In this document: positions 63,953 through 64,000 of the stretch, piece by piece | How positions within the stretch are numbered: the first letter of the stretch is position 1 | Layout: each line of letters opens with the position of its first letter | Source of the DNA: Novimethylophilus sp036504375 | GTDB taxonomy: Bacteria > Pseudomonadota > Gammaproteobacteria > Burkholderiales > Methylophilaceae | Reading direction: 5' to 3' | Length of the DNA stretch: 64,000 bases | Assembly: GCF_036504375.1 (NCBI RefSeq) | Contig: NZ_DASXVH010000045.1 | Coordinates: forward strand, 15,348 to 79,347 | Made by a program: the position numbers and the translations under genes | The notes under the pieces: model-generated | The model's input: only the letters and a program-made list of their open reading frames with translations | Database searches by the model: none | What the model was told of the DNA's origin: nothing

Positions 63953-63993
63953 TCGTAGCGCAGGCGGCCTCGCCTGCATCGAAGTTGCTACGA
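63953..63993. repeat. Nested palindrome upstream of purE
   Basis: TCGTAGC (63953-63959) pairs with GCTACGA (63987-63993) and inside it GCAGGCG (63960-63966) pairs with CGCCTGC (63971-63977) around a GCCT loop; nine unpaired bases remain on one side. Flanking ATGC/GCAT also continue the match. It looks like a dispersed intergenic palindrome. The window ends just beyond it, so copy number cannot be assessed. Confidence 0.55.
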
Positions 63994-64000
63994 AATGCAG

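Overview
This window looks like chromosomal DNA of a betaproteobacterium, probably Nitrosomonadales/Gallionellaceae-like. That placement is my inference from gene order (trmJ-cysE-iscR-isc; iles-lspA with ribF and murJ; flhF-flhG-fliA-motCD) and from protein character; no rRNA or other decisive marker is present. I see no tRNA, rRNA, CRISPR array, transposase or phage gene. Coding density is high, and many neighbouring genes overlap by ATGA or TAATG, so long operons dominate.

Layout. 1-1.7 kb (minus): the end-truncated start of a YgjP-like metallopeptidase gene and an M17 aminopeptidase. 1.85-9.1 kb (plus): pyruvate dehydrogenase aceE-aceF-lpd, with a lipoyl domain on both E2 and E3, then a GlcD-type FAD oxidase. 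9.1-14.6 kb: flagellar regulation and motor genes, flgM-flgN (plus) facing flhF-flhG-fliA-motC-motD (minus); the FlhG protein has lost its ATPase motifs. 15-17 kb: an ECF sigma/zinc-finger anti-sigma pair, a truncated PhnA domain and a FliD-like orphan. 17.1-24.4 kb (minus): the complete Rnf operon rnfABCDGE continued by nth, a FIST-domain gene and a DUF1841 gene. 24.6-27.6 kb (plus): dapA-bamC-MBL hydrolase, closed by a bidirectional terminator shared with a repeat-rich lipoprotein gene that has a 12-codon leader ORF. 28-33.7 kb: conserved hypothetical and uL16-hydroxylase-like cupin, peroxiredoxin-slyD, and mutS with a small cupin. 33.7-37.3 kb (minus): suhB, a 37-residue ORF and a P-type ATPase. 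37.3-45.5 kb (plus): trmJ, cysE and the isc cluster iscR-nifS-like-iscS-iscU-iscA-hscB-hscA-fdx, headed by a recognisable IscR site. 45.5-49.3 kb (minus): yhcC-like radical SAM-ubiU-ubiV-ubiT-VOC protein, i.e. oxygen-independent ubiquinone synthesis, behind what looks like a class II FNR promoter. 49.4-53.1 kb (minus): a PAS-GGDEF-EAL protein and an OFA-type MFS transporter with its 43-residue partner. 53.3-55.4 kb (plus): phoB-phoR behind a triple-repeat Pho box. 55.4-61.9 kb (minus): lipoprotein, then murJ-ribF-ileS-lspA. 62 kb: rpsT with promoter and terminator; 62.3-64 kb (minus): purE-purK.

How it fits together. The genes describe a motile, respiring Gram-negative with flexible oxygen use: pyruvate oxidation to acetyl-CoA, Rnf ion-coupled electron transfer, Isc Fe-S assembly that would serve Rnf, Nth, YhcC and UbiU/V, and an FNR-type switch to anaerobic quinone synthesis. 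The points I consider most worth follow-up are the catalytically dead-looking FlhG, the VOC gene fused into the ubiUVT operon, and the coupled leader ORF before the Ala/Pro lipoprotein.
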